Of a DNA stretch of 64,000 nt, positions 43,825 through 52,900 are shown piece by piece (within the stretch, counting starts at the first letter, position 1; every line of letters begins with the position of its first letter). The DNA comes from Pseudomonas sp. R84 (GTDB lineage: Bacteria; Pseudomonadota; Gammaproteobacteria; Pseudomonadales; Pseudomonadaceae). The notes beneath the pieces were generated by a model. It saw only the letters and a program-made list of their open reading frames with translations. It ran no database searches and was not told where the DNA came from. The stretch covers positions 3,275,501 to 3,339,500 of the forward strand of contig NZ_CP019426.1 of the NCBI RefSeq assembly GCF_009834515.1. Reading direction: 5' to 3'. The translations under genes and the position numbers were made by a program.

Positions 43825-44763
43825 ATGCTGATCAAAGGTGAGCGGGCCGCCACGGCGTGTGGTTTGGTAGCGATCGTTTTGTGGAGTACCGCAGCCGGAT
43901 TGATCAGAGGCGTCAGCGAGCACTTCGGCCCGCTGGGGGGCGCTGCGCTGATCTATTCGCTGGGCGCGATGCTCTTGCTGGTGTTCCTCGGCCGCCCGCG
44001 GATTCGCTCGACCTCCAGGCTCTATCTGGTGCTGGGCAGCGCTTTGTTCGTCGCTTATGAGGTGTGCCTGTCGTTGGCGTTGGGTTTCGCCAGTGATCGT
44101 CATCAAGCCATCGAACTGGGCGTGGTCAATTATCTGTGGCCGTGCCTGACCGTGGTGCTGGCGATTGTCATGAACGGGCAGAAGACCCGGTGGTTCATCA
44201 TCCCAGGCTCCGCGCTGGCGATTTTCGGCATCTTGTGGGTGGTCAGTGGCGAGGGATTATCGTTGCCGGGGATTGTGCGCAATGTTCAGTCCAACCCGTT
44301 GAGCTACAGCCTGGCCCTGACCTGTGCGATTACTTTTGCGCTGTATTGCAATGTCACGCGTCGTTATGCCGGCGGGCAGAATCTGGTGGTGCTGTTTTTC
44401 GTACTGACGTCCGTGGTGTTGTGGTTGAAGTGGTTCCTCAGCCTCGAACAGATTCCGCCATTCACCTGGGCAAACTCTCTGGAACTGCTGGCGGCGGGAA
44501 TCGCCATGGCCGGTGGCTACGCACTCTGGAACATCGGCATTCTGCGGGGAAACCTGACCTTGCTGGCGACCGCGTCCTACTCCGCGCCCGTGCTGTCGTC
44601 GGCATTCGCTGCGGTGTGGCTTGGCGTCAGTTTGCAGATGCAGTTCTGGCAGGGCGCCGTGCTGGTGACGGTGGGTTCGCTACTGTGTTGGCAGGCGACC
44701 CGGCAGCACAAGATTTCCCAAGCAACTCCGATCAAGGTCAGCGTGGGCGAAAACCCTCACTGA
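43825..44763 (+). CDS. DMT-family exporter, YddG-like aromatic amino acid efflux
   Basis: 312 residues with ten membrane helices in two EamA halves. The sequence starts MLIKGERAATACGLVAIVLWSTAAGLIRGVSEHFGPLGGAALIYS and contains SDRHQAIELGVVNYLWPCLTVVLA, as in YddG, which exports aromatic amino acids. The second of two adjacent ATGs (43825) has the better spacing to CAGGAG. A hairpin follows the stop. Confidence 0.9.
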   Translation: MLIKGERAATACGLVAIVLWSTAAGLIRGVSEHFGPLGGAALIYSLGAMLLLVFLGRPRIRSTSRLYLVLGSALFVAYEVCLSLALGFASDRHQAIELGVVNYLWPCLTVVLAIVMNGQKTRWFIIPGSALAIFGILWVVSGEGLSLPGIVRNVQSNPLSYSLALTCAITFALYCNVTRRYAGGQNLVVLFFVLTSVVLWLKWFLSLEQIPPFTWANSLELLAAGIAMAGGYALWNIGILRGNLTLLATASYSAPVLSSAFAAVWLGVSLQMQFWQGAVLVTVGSLLCWQATRQHKISQATPIKVSVGENPH

Positions 44764-44765
44764 AA

Positions 44766-44782
44766 GAGGCCTTAGCGGCCTC
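44766..44782 (+). terminator. Short hairpin after the DMT exporter gene
   Basis: GAGGCC-TTAGC-GGCCTC, 6-bp perfect stem, followed by CCCTTAA; a weak T-tract. Confidence 0.4.
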
Positions 44783-44853
44783 CCTTAACGATGCTAAATT
44801 AGCGTCGCAACGCAAGTCTCCCGCAATCACGCGGGTTTATGGAGAGCAACAGC

Positions 44854-45786
44854 ATGGAAGCCACCCCGGTAGACCGTTCAGCCCCGATCCGTTACTGGGC
44901 AGTACTGGGCTTGTCACTGCTGTTCAACCCCTCAACCCCGGCCATGGCCTTTACCCCCGAGCTGCATTCGGCCTACGCGCTAGAAGCAGCGCAGGCGTTT
45001 CAGCGCTGCCCCGGAGTAAAGCTACCTGTGCAGTTGGGCGAGGCGTTGGCTAAAGGCACGGATGCAGAAGACTCAAGCCCGCGGACGATCCTTCAGCGCG
45101 CCACCCACTGGCATTTCTACAACCGCAACGAAAAGCTTGAGCCATTCTGGTTCTTCGAGCGCAATCTGGACGCGATTTTCAACAAACGCATCAAGAAGCT
45201 GAACGAGTTGCTGGTGAAACCTGATGCCGACCCGGTTGAGGTCTACGAGCAAGCGGGAAGGGTCTTGCACTACATACAGGACATGAGCGTACCCGGCCAT
45301 GTGGTGCCGGCTTACCACGCAAAGTTACCGGGCAATCATGCCGATCCGTTTGATGAGTTCGAAAGTATTGAAGCCCTGCCAGTGTTCGACTTGTCTGACG
45401 CGCAGTGTCAGGCGCTTCGTGATGGGGCGGGTAAAGCCGATGCCAACCCTCGACGTTTTCTGGACGCCGCTGCCACAGCAACCTTGCAAGCGATAGGGCA
45501 GATAGACGCGGCCGGTAAACCTGTCGTCGACGGTGCATGGAACGCGTATTGGGTTTACCCCGCACGAGACACCGATGAAGCCCGCAAAGGCTGGGGCCAA
45601 TACGGTACCTGCGAATTTGCAAAGGGCAATGTCAATGCTGGGTGCAAGCGTGAAGAAGAACTTGTGACGTTGTTCGAACAACAGTCTCGGCAAGCTCAGA
45701 GAAACTCGGTGCTGATGCTTTTTTATGTGCAAAAGAAGCTGGCCGAAGCAGGCCAGAAAAACGCCAGTGCAATGGCTGATCAATAA
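44854..45786 (+). CDS. Exported zinc-dependent phospholipase C / S1-P1 nuclease-fold protein
   Basis: About 310 residues with a signal segment (YWAVLGLSLLFNPSTPAMA). The mature protein begins FTPELHSAYALEAA and carries the metal-site pattern of this superfamily: ATHWHFYN, then GRVLHYIQDMSVPGHVVP (His-Tyr-x-x-Asp-x-x-x-Pro-x-His) and HAKLPGNHADPFDEFE. It is presumably a periplasmic or secreted phosphodiesterase acting on phospholipid or nucleic acid. The ATG at 44854 has GGAGAG eight bases upstream; an ATG at 44839 does not. It lies 18 bp before a lipoprotein gene, probably one operon. Confidence 0.72.
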   Translation: MEATPVDRSAPIRYWAVLGLSLLFNPSTPAMAFTPELHSAYALEAAQAFQRCPGVKLPVQLGEALAKGTDAEDSSPRTILQRATHWHFYNRNEKLEPFWFFERNLDAIFNKRIKKLNELLVKPDADPVEVYEQAGRVLHYIQDMSVPGHVVPAYHAKLPGNHADPFDEFESIEALPVFDLSDAQCQALRDGAGKADANPRRFLDAAATATLQAIGQIDAAGKPVVDGAWNAYWVYPARDTDEARKGWGQYGTCEFAKGNVNAGCKREEELVTLFEQQSRQAQRNSVLMLFYVQKKLAEAGQKNASAMADQ

Positions 45787-45804
45787 CCAGGACTGAAATT
45801 TAGA

Positions 45805-46368
45805 ATGCGCCGCTTAATAGCTCATGGATGTGTTGTTGTCAGTATCGCGATGCTGTGTTCCGGCTGTACCTCCTATGCGACCGTGCCGACAATCAACGAG
45901 CACGCTGGAACTGGAACACAGGAAATCATCTCTAGCTTCAGCTACCAAATAGACTCTCCCTGGAAAAACAGTCGCCTTGGCAAAGACGCCTACGCGCAGA
46001 CAAAAAGCATGTTTCCAAATGCACAGGATCTCAGCTCCAGACCTGCAGCCTCGAGACTCCCTGCACTGGAAATAAAAGTCTCGGAATTTTCATTGGGTGG
46101 CGCTTGCACACAAGAGTATTTGACGGGGTTGAGTTTTGGTTTGATTCCGAGCTGGTGCACAAGGCCAGACCTGTTCAAGTTTGATTTCATCCTGAATAAA
46201 GAAAACGGCGTTTGCAGGCAAAAAACCTATTCAGTAAACGCCACAACGGTTTCACATCTCGTTGTGATTCCATTTGCACTGTCGCAGCCCGACAATCGAC
46301 CACTGACCCTTTATCAGGCTTCGCTAAAAGATTTCCTTCAAGCCGATCAATGTTCCAAAGGCTTGTGA
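45805..46368 (+). CDS. Hypothetical lipoprotein
   Basis: 187 residues. The lipobox is LCSGC, with acylated Cys20. The mature part is polar with four further Cys (GACTQ, SWCTRP, GVCRQ, DQCSK), probably two disulphides, and no recognisable domain. The GC content is lower than in neighbours. It lies 18 bp after the phospholipase-C-like gene and converges on an MFS gene with an 8-bp gap. It may be a partner or protector of the exported enzyme; this is only inferred from pairing. Confidence 0.7.
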   Translation: MRRLIAHGCVVVSIAMLCSGCTSYATVPTINEHAGTGTQEIISSFSYQIDSPWKNSRLGKDAYAQTKSMFPNAQDLSSRPAASRLPALEIKVSEFSLGGACTQEYLTGLSFGLIPSWCTRPDLFKFDFILNKENGVCRQKTYSVNATTVSHLVVIPFALSQPDNRPLTLYQASLKDFLQADQCSKGL

Positions 46369-46376
46369 CCAGCGCA

Positions 46377-47540
46377 TCAGGCTTTCAAAAATCTCGCGGC
46401 GTAGCTGACAAACAACAACAGAAATACCAATCCCCCCAATGCAATGACCAGCGTACTGAGATGCGCAACCATGCCGATAAACGCCGGCCCCATGAGAATG
46501 CCGGCGTAGCCCATGGAAATGATCGCCGGGATGGCGGTGCGCTGGGGCATGCGCTGTTGCCGACCCGCCGCCGTAAACAGCACCGGAACAATGTTCGAGC
46601 AGCCGATGCCGACCAAGGCATAACCCAGCAAGGACGCTTGCCAGCTATCGAACACAAGAGAAACCAACATGCCGGCAGCCGCGCAGATCCCGCCCAGCGC
46701 CACCACGCGAACGCCACCCAGCCGGCTGACGATGGCATCTCCGGTCAGGCGCCCGAGCGTCATCGCCGCCGCAAAACTCGCATAGCCCAAACCGGCGTAG
46801 CTGGGTTCCATTGCGCGTTGCGAGGCGAGGAAAACCGCGCTCCAGTCGAGCATGGCGCCTTCCGTCAGGAAAACAATGAAACACAGACAGCCCAACAGCA
46901 GCACGATCCCCCTTGGCAGCGCCAACAACGGGCCGTCTCTCTCCGTGCCATAGGGCAACAAACTCGGCGCAGCCTGGTACAGCGCGGCGAGGATGATCGC
47001 CACCAGACACAGCACCGACAACAGCGGATCCAGACCCAGGCTGAGCATCGCCGTCATGGCACCTGCGCCGGCGATGCCACCGACACTGTAGAGCCCGTGG
47101 AACCCGGATTGCAGGGTTTCGCCGCTGTTCTTTTCAACGATGATGGACTGGATATTGATCGCGCAATCGAGCATGCCCATGCTGGCGCCGAACCCCAGCA
47201 CCGCAAGCGCCAGCCCCGGCAGCCATGTCAGATGGCTCAGCATAGGCAGCACCGAACACAACGCGAGGGTTGAGCAGATGATCACTGGCCGACAGCCAAA
47301 CCGTGCAGTCAGATAACCGGCAAACGGCATGGCGACGATCGAGCCGATACCGAATCCCAGCAACAACAGGCCCAGTCCACCGTCGTCCAGTCCGGTACGC
47401 GCCTTCACCAACGGAACGAGCGGCGCCCAGGCCGACATCACAATGCCGGTGATCAAAAATACGATGCGCGTGGATACGCGTTCGCCGTGGTTTGCGTAAG
47501 CTGCCAGGGATGACGTCGAGGCGTTCATTGATGCGGACAT
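46377..47540 (-). CDS. MFS transporter (YbjJ/fucose-permease-like)
   Basis: About 387 residues and 12 membrane helices. Typical blocks are VMSAWAPLVPLVKARTGLDDGGLGLLLLGFGIGSIVAMPFAG, GFHGLYSVGGIAGAG and SMGYAGILMGPAFIGMVAHLS, matching the YbjJ-like branch. Two ATGs (ending 47540 and 47528) are possible; the frame is open to 47618, over a terminator. It lies on the same strand as the catabolic oxygenase operon upstream, but a strong terminator separates them, so it is likely transcribed on its own. Confidence 0.88.
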   Translation of the reverse strand: MSASMNASTSSLAAYANHGERVSTRIVFLITGIVMSAWAPLVPLVKARTGLDDGGLGLLLLGFGIGSIVAMPFAGYLTARFGCRPVIICSTLALCSVLPMLSHLTWLPGLALAVLGFGASMGMLDCAINIQSIIVEKNSGETLQSGFHGLYSVGGIAGAGAMTAMLSLGLDPLLSVLCLVAIILAALYQAAPSLLPYGTERDGPLLALPRGIVLLLGCLCFIVFLTEGAMLDWSAVFLASQRAMEPSYAGLGYASFAAAMTLGRLTGDAIVSRLGGVRVVALGGICAAAGMLVSLVFDSWQASLLGYALVGIGCSNIVPVLFTAAGRQQRMPQRTAIPAIISMGYAGILMGPAFIGMVAHLSTLVIALGGLVFLLLFVSYAARFLKA

Positions 47541-47605
47541 CCTTATCGGTGCCTCCCGGCTTTTTTGGCGACGAACCGGAATAACAGCTTTTCGAGACGA
47601 AAGAG

Positions 47606-47639
47606 TCCCTGCCAGCATCCGTCGGGATGCTGGCAGGGA
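47606..47639 (-). terminator. Strong Rho-independent terminator after the Rieske oxygenase gene
   Basis: 15-bp perfect stem (47606-47620 with 47625-47639), GTCG loop, followed on the minus strand by CTCTTTCG. It lies 17 bp past the oxygenase stop. Confidence 0.88.
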
Positions 47640-47655
47640 GCAGGGTTAACGCAGG

Positions 47656-48891
47656 TCAGCCAACAGACTTCAACGGGATAGGGCCTTTGAGCCGATCCAT
47701 CATGGTGGCGCAGTACCAGTCATCGAACTGGCAAACGCCGGTCTCGGCGGTTTCCGAATAAGGCCCCGGCTCGTACGAAGGCGAGGTCACGCCACGCTGG
47801 GTGCCCTCGACCAGCGTGCGGTCCTGATCGTTGGTGGCAATCCAGACTTTGGTCAGGCGTTCGATTTCGTAATCAACGCCTTCCACTGCGCTGTCGGGTA
47901 CCAGCCATTTGGTGGTGACCAAGGTTTCGGTGGCGCTGATCGGCAGCACGCGGAAGCTCAGCGCATGGTCACCGAGGAAGTGATTCCAGGTGGAGGGGTA
48001 GTGGAAGTACAGCAGCGCGCCGATGTCCGCTTCAGCTGTCTTGTCCAGGCGACCGGCAACGGCCGGTTTGCCATCCATGGTGTAGCTGACGGCACCGGAT
48101 GACAGCGGAATACGGGTCATGCGGAACTGGCCGTTGATGTCCATCACCAAACGGCTTGGCAGCCCGGCGCTCTCGCACTTGGACCAGTAAGCGGACAGCT
48201 CTGGATCATCTTCGCCACTGACGCCGCCCACCGACAGGTTATCGACGAACGAATGCAGCAGCTCCGGGTGTGAGCCGTCGCAGTGGTAGCACTCGCGATT
48301 GTTTTCGAAGACCAGTTTCCAGTTGCCTTTCTCGATGATGTTCGATTCGAACGCCACTTTGCAGTTTTCAAGATAATGCGGCGCTACGAAAGGGCTGACG
48401 GCTTTGCGGAAACCCTCGAAGTCCGGGGCCTTGGCGGCCACGCAGACATAAATGTAGGTATCGACGATCTCGCAGTGAACGTTTTTCAGACTGTATTGGG
48501 ACTTGTCGAAATCCTGGCCCATGTTGCCGGCGAACAGCAGGTTGCCATCTAGCTCATACGTCCACTTGTGATACGGGCAAACCATCTTCGCCACTTTGCC
48601 ATGATCGGCCTCGCAGATTTTTGCGCCACGGTGACGGCAGGCGTTATGGAAAGCCCGAACCTCGCCGTCTTTGCCGCGTACCACTGCGACGGGATAGTCA
48701 CCGATCTGCAGAGTGAAATACTGCCCTGGCTTGGTAATTTCAAAGGTATGGCCGGCGAAGATCCAGTCCTTGTGCCAGATCTGCTCAAGGTCCTGACGGT
48801 AAACGCTTTCACTGCTGTAAAGAGCACCCGGCAGCGAGTGCCAGGGTTTGCGCTGAGCGATCAGGTCAAAAACGCTTTCTTTATTGTTCAT
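47656..48891 (-). CDS. Rieske oxygenase alpha subunit, GbcA-like (quaternary amine demethylase type)
   Basis: 411 residues. Rieske ligands are Cys85-x-His87 (CRHRG) and Cys105-x-x-His108 (CPYHKW); the catalytic block NRECYHCDGSHPELLH matches glycine betaine monooxygenase GbcA and stachydrine/carnitine demethylases. The C-terminal part (TKWLVPDSAVEGVDYEIERLTKVWIATNDQDRTLVE) is GbcA-like too. It would demethylate a betaine-type substrate. Unlike gbcA, which neighbours gbcB, no ferredoxin reductase lies nearby. It is on the same strand as the MmgE/PrpD gene, 94 bp downstream, and is the last gene of that unit. Confidence 0.9.
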   Translation of the reverse strand: MNNKESVFDLIAQRKPWHSLPGALYSSESVYRQDLEQIWHKDWIFAGHTFEITKPGQYFTLQIGDYPVAVVRGKDGEVRAFHNACRHRGAKICEADHGKVAKMVCPYHKWTYELDGNLLFAGNMGQDFDKSQYSLKNVHCEIVDTYIYVCVAAKAPDFEGFRKAVSPFVAPHYLENCKVAFESNIIEKGNWKLVFENNRECYHCDGSHPELLHSFVDNLSVGGVSGEDDPELSAYWSKCESAGLPSRLVMDINGQFRMTRIPLSSGAVSYTMDGKPAVAGRLDKTAEADIGALLYFHYPSTWNHFLGDHALSFRVLPISATETLVTTKWLVPDSAVEGVDYEIERLTKVWIATNDQDRTLVEGTQRGVTSPSYEPGPYSETAETGVCQFDDWYCATMMDRLKGPIPLKSVG

Positions 48892-48985
48892 TGTTATCCT
48901 CCCATAGGCGACATGGTTCTCAGCCTATATGGCTCAGGACAGACGTCACAAACGATATTTGCTGTGGGCAATTCATGCGTTGGCG

Positions 48986-50347
48986 TTATCGATGAGCACC
49001 TGGCTGGAGTGCCGGAACCGGGTGGAAAATCGGTTCCAGGGCGGTTATGGCGCAGCTGGATTGAGCGATGTGTTTGATCGCTGTTTTCACCTCGGCACTG
49101 CGTTCTACACCGAGACCGCTGGCGAACAGATCAAATTTCTGACTCAGCTCTTCAGCGCTGAGGGCGGTTTCGGGATCGCCACGTGCGGCGGTGACCGGAC
49201 TGACCAGCACGGCACCGTTTTTCAGGGTGATGGTCAGTCGCGAGAGGATTTCGTCGGGGAATCGGGCGGAGATATCGGCGGCTTCGACGACTTCGATACG
49301 GCGGCTCAGTGCCAGAATGTCTTCGGCAAAAATCGCCGCCCCGGTGACTTCTTCCGGACCGACCTTGCCCCGCACAATCAATGCGGCCAGCGGAAAGGCG
49401 AGGGCGTACTGCGCCTGGTCGGCGTCACTCGGCGTATGCCCTTGCAAACACATTGATTCGTAGAACGTTTCCACACGAACGGTTTCAATCGAGTCGGCAT
49501 CGAGCTGAGGATTTTCCCGCTGCAGTTCGAGCATGGCGGTCAGCGCCGGTTGCGCCCAACGGCAGACCGGCCAGGGTTTGAAGTACTGACTGTCGATCTC
49601 CCAGCGTGTTCCGATGTCGGTCCAGTATTCGGCGACGGTGACATCTTCAACCGTTTCTGCCGGTGCACCGGTGATGCCATCCAGAGCCATGAACAGCGCG
49701 TTCAAACCCGCAAATGCGCCTGCACCGTGGGCATCGCGCAGCATCGTCGGCGCTTGCACCACGCGCATCATCGGGCAGCGTGCGCTGAAGTATTCGGCGA
49801 TGCCCAAGGCGTGGCGAAAGGTCGGCTCATCCAAGCCCAGCAAGCGCGCGCCGGCGCAGACAACGCCCAGCGCGGAAAAACCACCCGATGCGTGATAAGT
49901 CGGCGAGGTCGCCATCAATGCGGAACCGGCTCGCAGCGCCGTTTCATAACCGATGCACAACGCGGTCAGCAGTTCATGGCCGCTGATCGCCTGGCCTTGA
50001 TGATGCAGCGCATCGGCGAGGGCGAGCACGGCGGGAACAACGGTGGCACCGGCATGACCCTTGGATTTGAAGTGGCCCTCATGGGCGTCGAGGCTGTCAG
50101 CACTGAACCCTCCGGCCCAAGCTGCACCGAGTACGTTGACGCGCTGCCCGGCAAAGATCAGGCGACTGCTGTAAGCGCCCGCCGGGTAATGCCGTTCGGC
50201 AAAACGTCGCATCGCGCTGGTGGTGTCATTGCTGGCCGCACCGGCCATGACGCCGACGATATCCAGCAGACTGTCCTGCACGATTGCACGAGTCTTGAGC
50301 GGGGCATCGAGGAAATCAAAGTCGCGACAGAATTCGAAGAGTGACAT
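48986..50347 (-). CDS. MmgE/PrpD-family protein
   Basis: 453 residues, full length for the family that includes 2-methylcitrate dehydratase PrpD and cis-aconitate decarboxylase. Visible blocks are GAAWAGGFSADSLDAHEGHFKSKGHAGATVVPAVLALADA (the family's Asp-His-x-x-Phe region) and YFKPWPVCRWAQPALTAML. It is probably a dehydratase or isomerase on a carboxylic acid. It lies between a LysR gene upstream and the Rieske oxygenase gene downstream on the same strand. No prpBC genes are present, so it is not the methylcitrate pathway. Confidence 0.9.
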   Translation of the reverse strand: MSLFEFCRDFDFLDAPLKTRAIVQDSLLDIVGVMAGAASNDTTSAMRRFAERHYPAGAYSSRLIFAGQRVNVLGAAWAGGFSADSLDAHEGHFKSKGHAGATVVPAVLALADALHHQGQAISGHELLTALCIGYETALRAGSALMATSPTYHASGGFSALGVVCAGARLLGLDEPTFRHALGIAEYFSARCPMMRVVQAPTMLRDAHGAGAFAGLNALFMALDGITGAPAETVEDVTVAEYWTDIGTRWEIDSQYFKPWPVCRWAQPALTAMLELQRENPQLDADSIETVRVETFYESMCLQGHTPSDADQAQYALAFPLAALIVRGKVGPEEVTGAAIFAEDILALSRRIEVVEAADISARFPDEILSRLTITLKNGAVLVSPVTAARGDPETALSAEELSQKFDLFASGLGVERSAEVKTAIKHIAQSSCAITALEPIFHPVPALQPGAHR

Positions 50348-50488
50348 TCAACAATCCCTTCCTGTGAGTTGAGCCGAACCGATCATGGCCGGCGCGGCTC
50401 AACAATGAGCCAGGGGGAGGGTGCCGCTCTAGCAACATTTTCGGCGGGCTATTGATAACCAAATCAGCCGACGCCTGTGCGGACTGAA

Positions 50489-51448
50489 TTAACGGCGGGG
50501 AAACTTCGCCAGAATCCATTCGCGGAAACGCCGCAGTTCGTCTTCGTTTTCGGAGCTTTCGCGACAGCTCAGGTAGTGCCAGCTGTTACGCAATTGCACC
50601 TGTTGCTCGATCGGTCGCACCAGCAGACCTTGCTGTACCAATCCCGTGACCAAGTGATTCCAGCCCAACGCAATGCCCTGATGGGTCAGGACCATGCTGA
50701 TGAGCAGGTTGTAGTCGTTGGCGTTGAAGATCTGCGGACTGTTCGCCGGGCGATCGTCAATATCGATGGCCTGAAACGCCAGCCACACGCCCCAGTCGAC
50801 ATGTTCGGCGACTTGCGAGCGGCCGTAAGGGCTGAGGTTGAGCAATGACGAATCGCGCACGCCTTCGATCGTCGCAATCTCCGGGTGTTTCTCCAGATAC
50901 TGCGGGGTGCACACTGGGTAAATCACGTCGTGGCACAACGGGTAGCTTCTATAACCATCACGAATGCGCGAAATCTTGGTGATGAAGATGTCCGGCTGCA
51001 CACCGGGTTCCATGGTCAGAAAGTTCTGCGTGGTGATCAGGTTGAGTTCGATGTCCGGGCATTGCGCGAAGAACTCCTGCAAATGATTCGACAGCCACAG
51101 CGCGGAAAAGGCCGGCGAGCAACAGACGGTGAGCACCTTCTTGGTCGACTGGCTGCTGCGGATACGTTCGGCAGCTTGGGCGATGTTGACGAACGACAGT
51201 TGCGCGGCATCGAAGAACACCGCGCCGGCGGCCGTCAGTTCCACCGCCCGGCCGACCCGGGTAAACAGTTGCGCGCCCAGATAGCTTTCCAGCTCGCGGA
51301 TCTGCCGGCTGATCGCGGCTTGCGAAACGCACAACGCCTCCGCCGCACGGGTGAAGCTTTCGTACTTGGCCGCGGCGACAAATGCCTTCACAGCCCTCAA
51401 GGACGGCATTTTCAGCAGGATGGTGTCAGGGTCGACATGCTTGCTCAT
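50489..51448 (-). CDS. LysR-family regulator of the betaine-type catabolic locus
   Basis: 319 residues, GcvA-like: MPSLRAVKAFVAAAKYESFTRAAEALCVSQAAISRQIRELESYLG, linker LFTRVGRAVELTAAGAVFFDAA, effector domain from VLTVCCSPAFSALWLSNHL. It is divergent from the ABC importer gene set across 367 bp and 141 bp upstream of the MmgE/PrpD gene on its own strand. It can therefore control both arms of the locus. The start may also be the Met at residue 14. Confidence 0.88.
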   Translation of the reverse strand: MSKHVDPDTILLKMPSLRAVKAFVAAAKYESFTRAAEALCVSQAAISRQIRELESYLGAQLFTRVGRAVELTAAGAVFFDAAQLSFVNIAQAAERIRSSQSTKKVLTVCCSPAFSALWLSNHLQEFFAQCPDIELNLITTQNFLTMEPGVQPDIFITKISRIRDGYRSYPLCHDVIYPVCTPQYLEKHPEIATIEGVRDSSLLNLSPYGRSQVAEHVDWGVWLAFQAIDIDDRPANSPQIFNANDYNLLISMVLTHQGIALGWNHLVTGLVQQGLLVRPIEQQVQLRNSWHYLSCRESSENEDELRRFREWILAKFPRR

Positions 51449-51717
51449 TCGTACACTCTCCTAACGATACAGCTCCCCAACGAAGCGCGAGGAGGGTAAC
51501 GGAACCGTGCGGGGAGGGCTACGCGAGCGTCGCTGTGGGGATAGACCCGGTCGCTCATGGTGTTGACGCGGCACTCGGCAATGGCAGCCGTCGCAACCGA
51601 TAACCCGACGTTATCGAATTGCCCCTGTAAATGTAGTTGGATTAAGCGGGGTGATGCTAATAGATTTGAAACATCCCTTTTTCCTGGGACCTCAAAAATA
51701 ATAAAAGGAAGCCCGTC

Positions 51718-51819
51718 GTGAAGACATCTATTCATTACCGCTGCCGCTTACAATTATTTTTGCTCGTTTGCCTGTCGCTTGATGCGAAAGATGCACGATG
51801 CGAAGGAGGCAAGGTATGA
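51718..51819 (+). CDS. Candidate 33-residue leader ORF overlapping the ABC ATPase start
   Basis: A GTG at 51718 follows an AAGGA ribosome site at eight bases. The frame runs 33 codons (MKTSIHYRCRLQLFLLVCLS...) and its TGA overlaps the ATG of the ATPase gene (ATGA), so translation could be coupled. The peptide has basic residues, then a hydrophobic core, like a short membrane or signal-like peptide. The GAAGGAGG ribosome site of the ATPase gene lies inside it. The rest of the 367-bp region 51449-51815 shows GATGCGAA twice (51781 and 51797) and no other gene. Coding status is uncertain. Confidence 0.35.
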   Translation: MKTSIHYRCRLQLFLLVCLSLDAKDARCEGGKV

Positions 51820-52850
51820 CAAGTTCCGACGAGATCATCTGCGTAAAGAATGTTTTCAAAGTCTTCGGTACGCAGCCAGCACTTGCCATGAAAATGGTTA
51901 AAGAAGGCGCATCAAAAGCTGAAGTGTTTAAAAAGACCGGTCAGGCGATTGGTGTTTTTGATGCCAACTTCTCGGTTCGCCGCGGTGAGATTTTCGTGAT
52001 CATGGGTTTGTCCGGCTCGGGCAAATCGACCATGGTCCGATTGTTCAACCGGTTGATTGAACCGACCTCCGGGCAGATCTTTCTCAATGGCAAGGAAATC
52101 ACCGGCCTGGGCGACAAGGACTTGTTGCAGGTTCGTCGCAAAGACATGGGCATGGTCTTCCAGTCGTTTGCTTTGATGCCGCACATGAGCGTCATCGACA
52201 ACGTCAGCTTCGGCCTGGAAATCAGCGGGGTCAGCGAGAAAGAGCGCTATTGCCGTGCGATGGGCGCACTGGAGCAGGTCGGGCTCTCGGGGCAGGAGCT
52301 CAGCTTTCCTCACCAACTCTCCGGCGGCATGCAGCAACGCGTCGGCCTGGCCCGCGCGCTGGCCAACGATCCCGCCATTCTGCTGATGGACGAAGCCTTC
52401 TCGGCACTCGATCCGATGATTCGCAGCGAGATGCAGGGCGAACTGATCAAGCTGCAGGCCGAGCAGGACCGCACGATCATTTTCATCTCCCACGATATAG
52501 AAGAAGCGGTTCGCATCGGTCACCGCATTGCGATCATGGAAGGCGGGCGCGTGGTGCAAATCGGCACGCCGCGTGAACTTCTGTGCAACCCGGTGAATAA
52601 ATATGTTCGTGATTTCTTTAATGGCTTCGACACCAGTCGCATTCTGAAAGCGGGCGATATCGCGCAACAGGATGGCAATGTCGCTTACATACCGGGCGGG
52701 CAAACACCGATTAAAGCGGAAGCGTCTCTTCGCGACATCTTTCATCTTGTTGCTGCCTCGGCAACTCCCATGCCGGTTGTGGATGAAGTTGGGCTTTATA
52801 AAGGCTCGATTTCGCAAGGCCATCTTCTGAGTTGTCTGTGTAACAGCTGA
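51816..52850 (+). CDS. Glycine betaine/proline-type ABC transporter ATPase (ProV-like)
   Basis: 344 residues. The N-terminal KNVFKVFGTQPALAMKMVKEGASKAEVFKKTG is the ProV/OpuAA-specific extension. Walker A GLSGSGKST, signature LSGGMQQRV, Walker B ILLMDEAFSALD, H-loop ISHD. The C-terminal part holds only a shortened CBS-like segment, compared with about 400 residues in E. coli ProV, which suggests loss of part of the osmotic-sensing module. The ATG at 51816 has a GAAGGAGG site. First gene of the importer operon. Confidence 0.92.
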   Translation: MTSSDEIICVKNVFKVFGTQPALAMKMVKEGASKAEVFKKTGQAIGVFDANFSVRRGEIFVIMGLSGSGKSTMVRLFNRLIEPTSGQIFLNGKEITGLGDKDLLQVRRKDMGMVFQSFALMPHMSVIDNVSFGLEISGVSEKERYCRAMGALEQVGLSGQELSFPHQLSGGMQQRVGLARALANDPAILLMDEAFSALDPMIRSEMQGELIKLQAEQDRTIIFISHDIEEAVRIGHRIAIMEGGRVVQIGTPRELLCNPVNKYVRDFFNGFDTSRILKAGDIAQQDGNVAYIPGGQTPIKAEASLRDIFHLVAASATPMPVVDEVGLYKGSISQGHLLSCLCNS

Positions 52851-52900
52851 ATTGCGAATAATCAGCATTGATATGCCGTTTCTGAGTGCGAGGTAGCATC

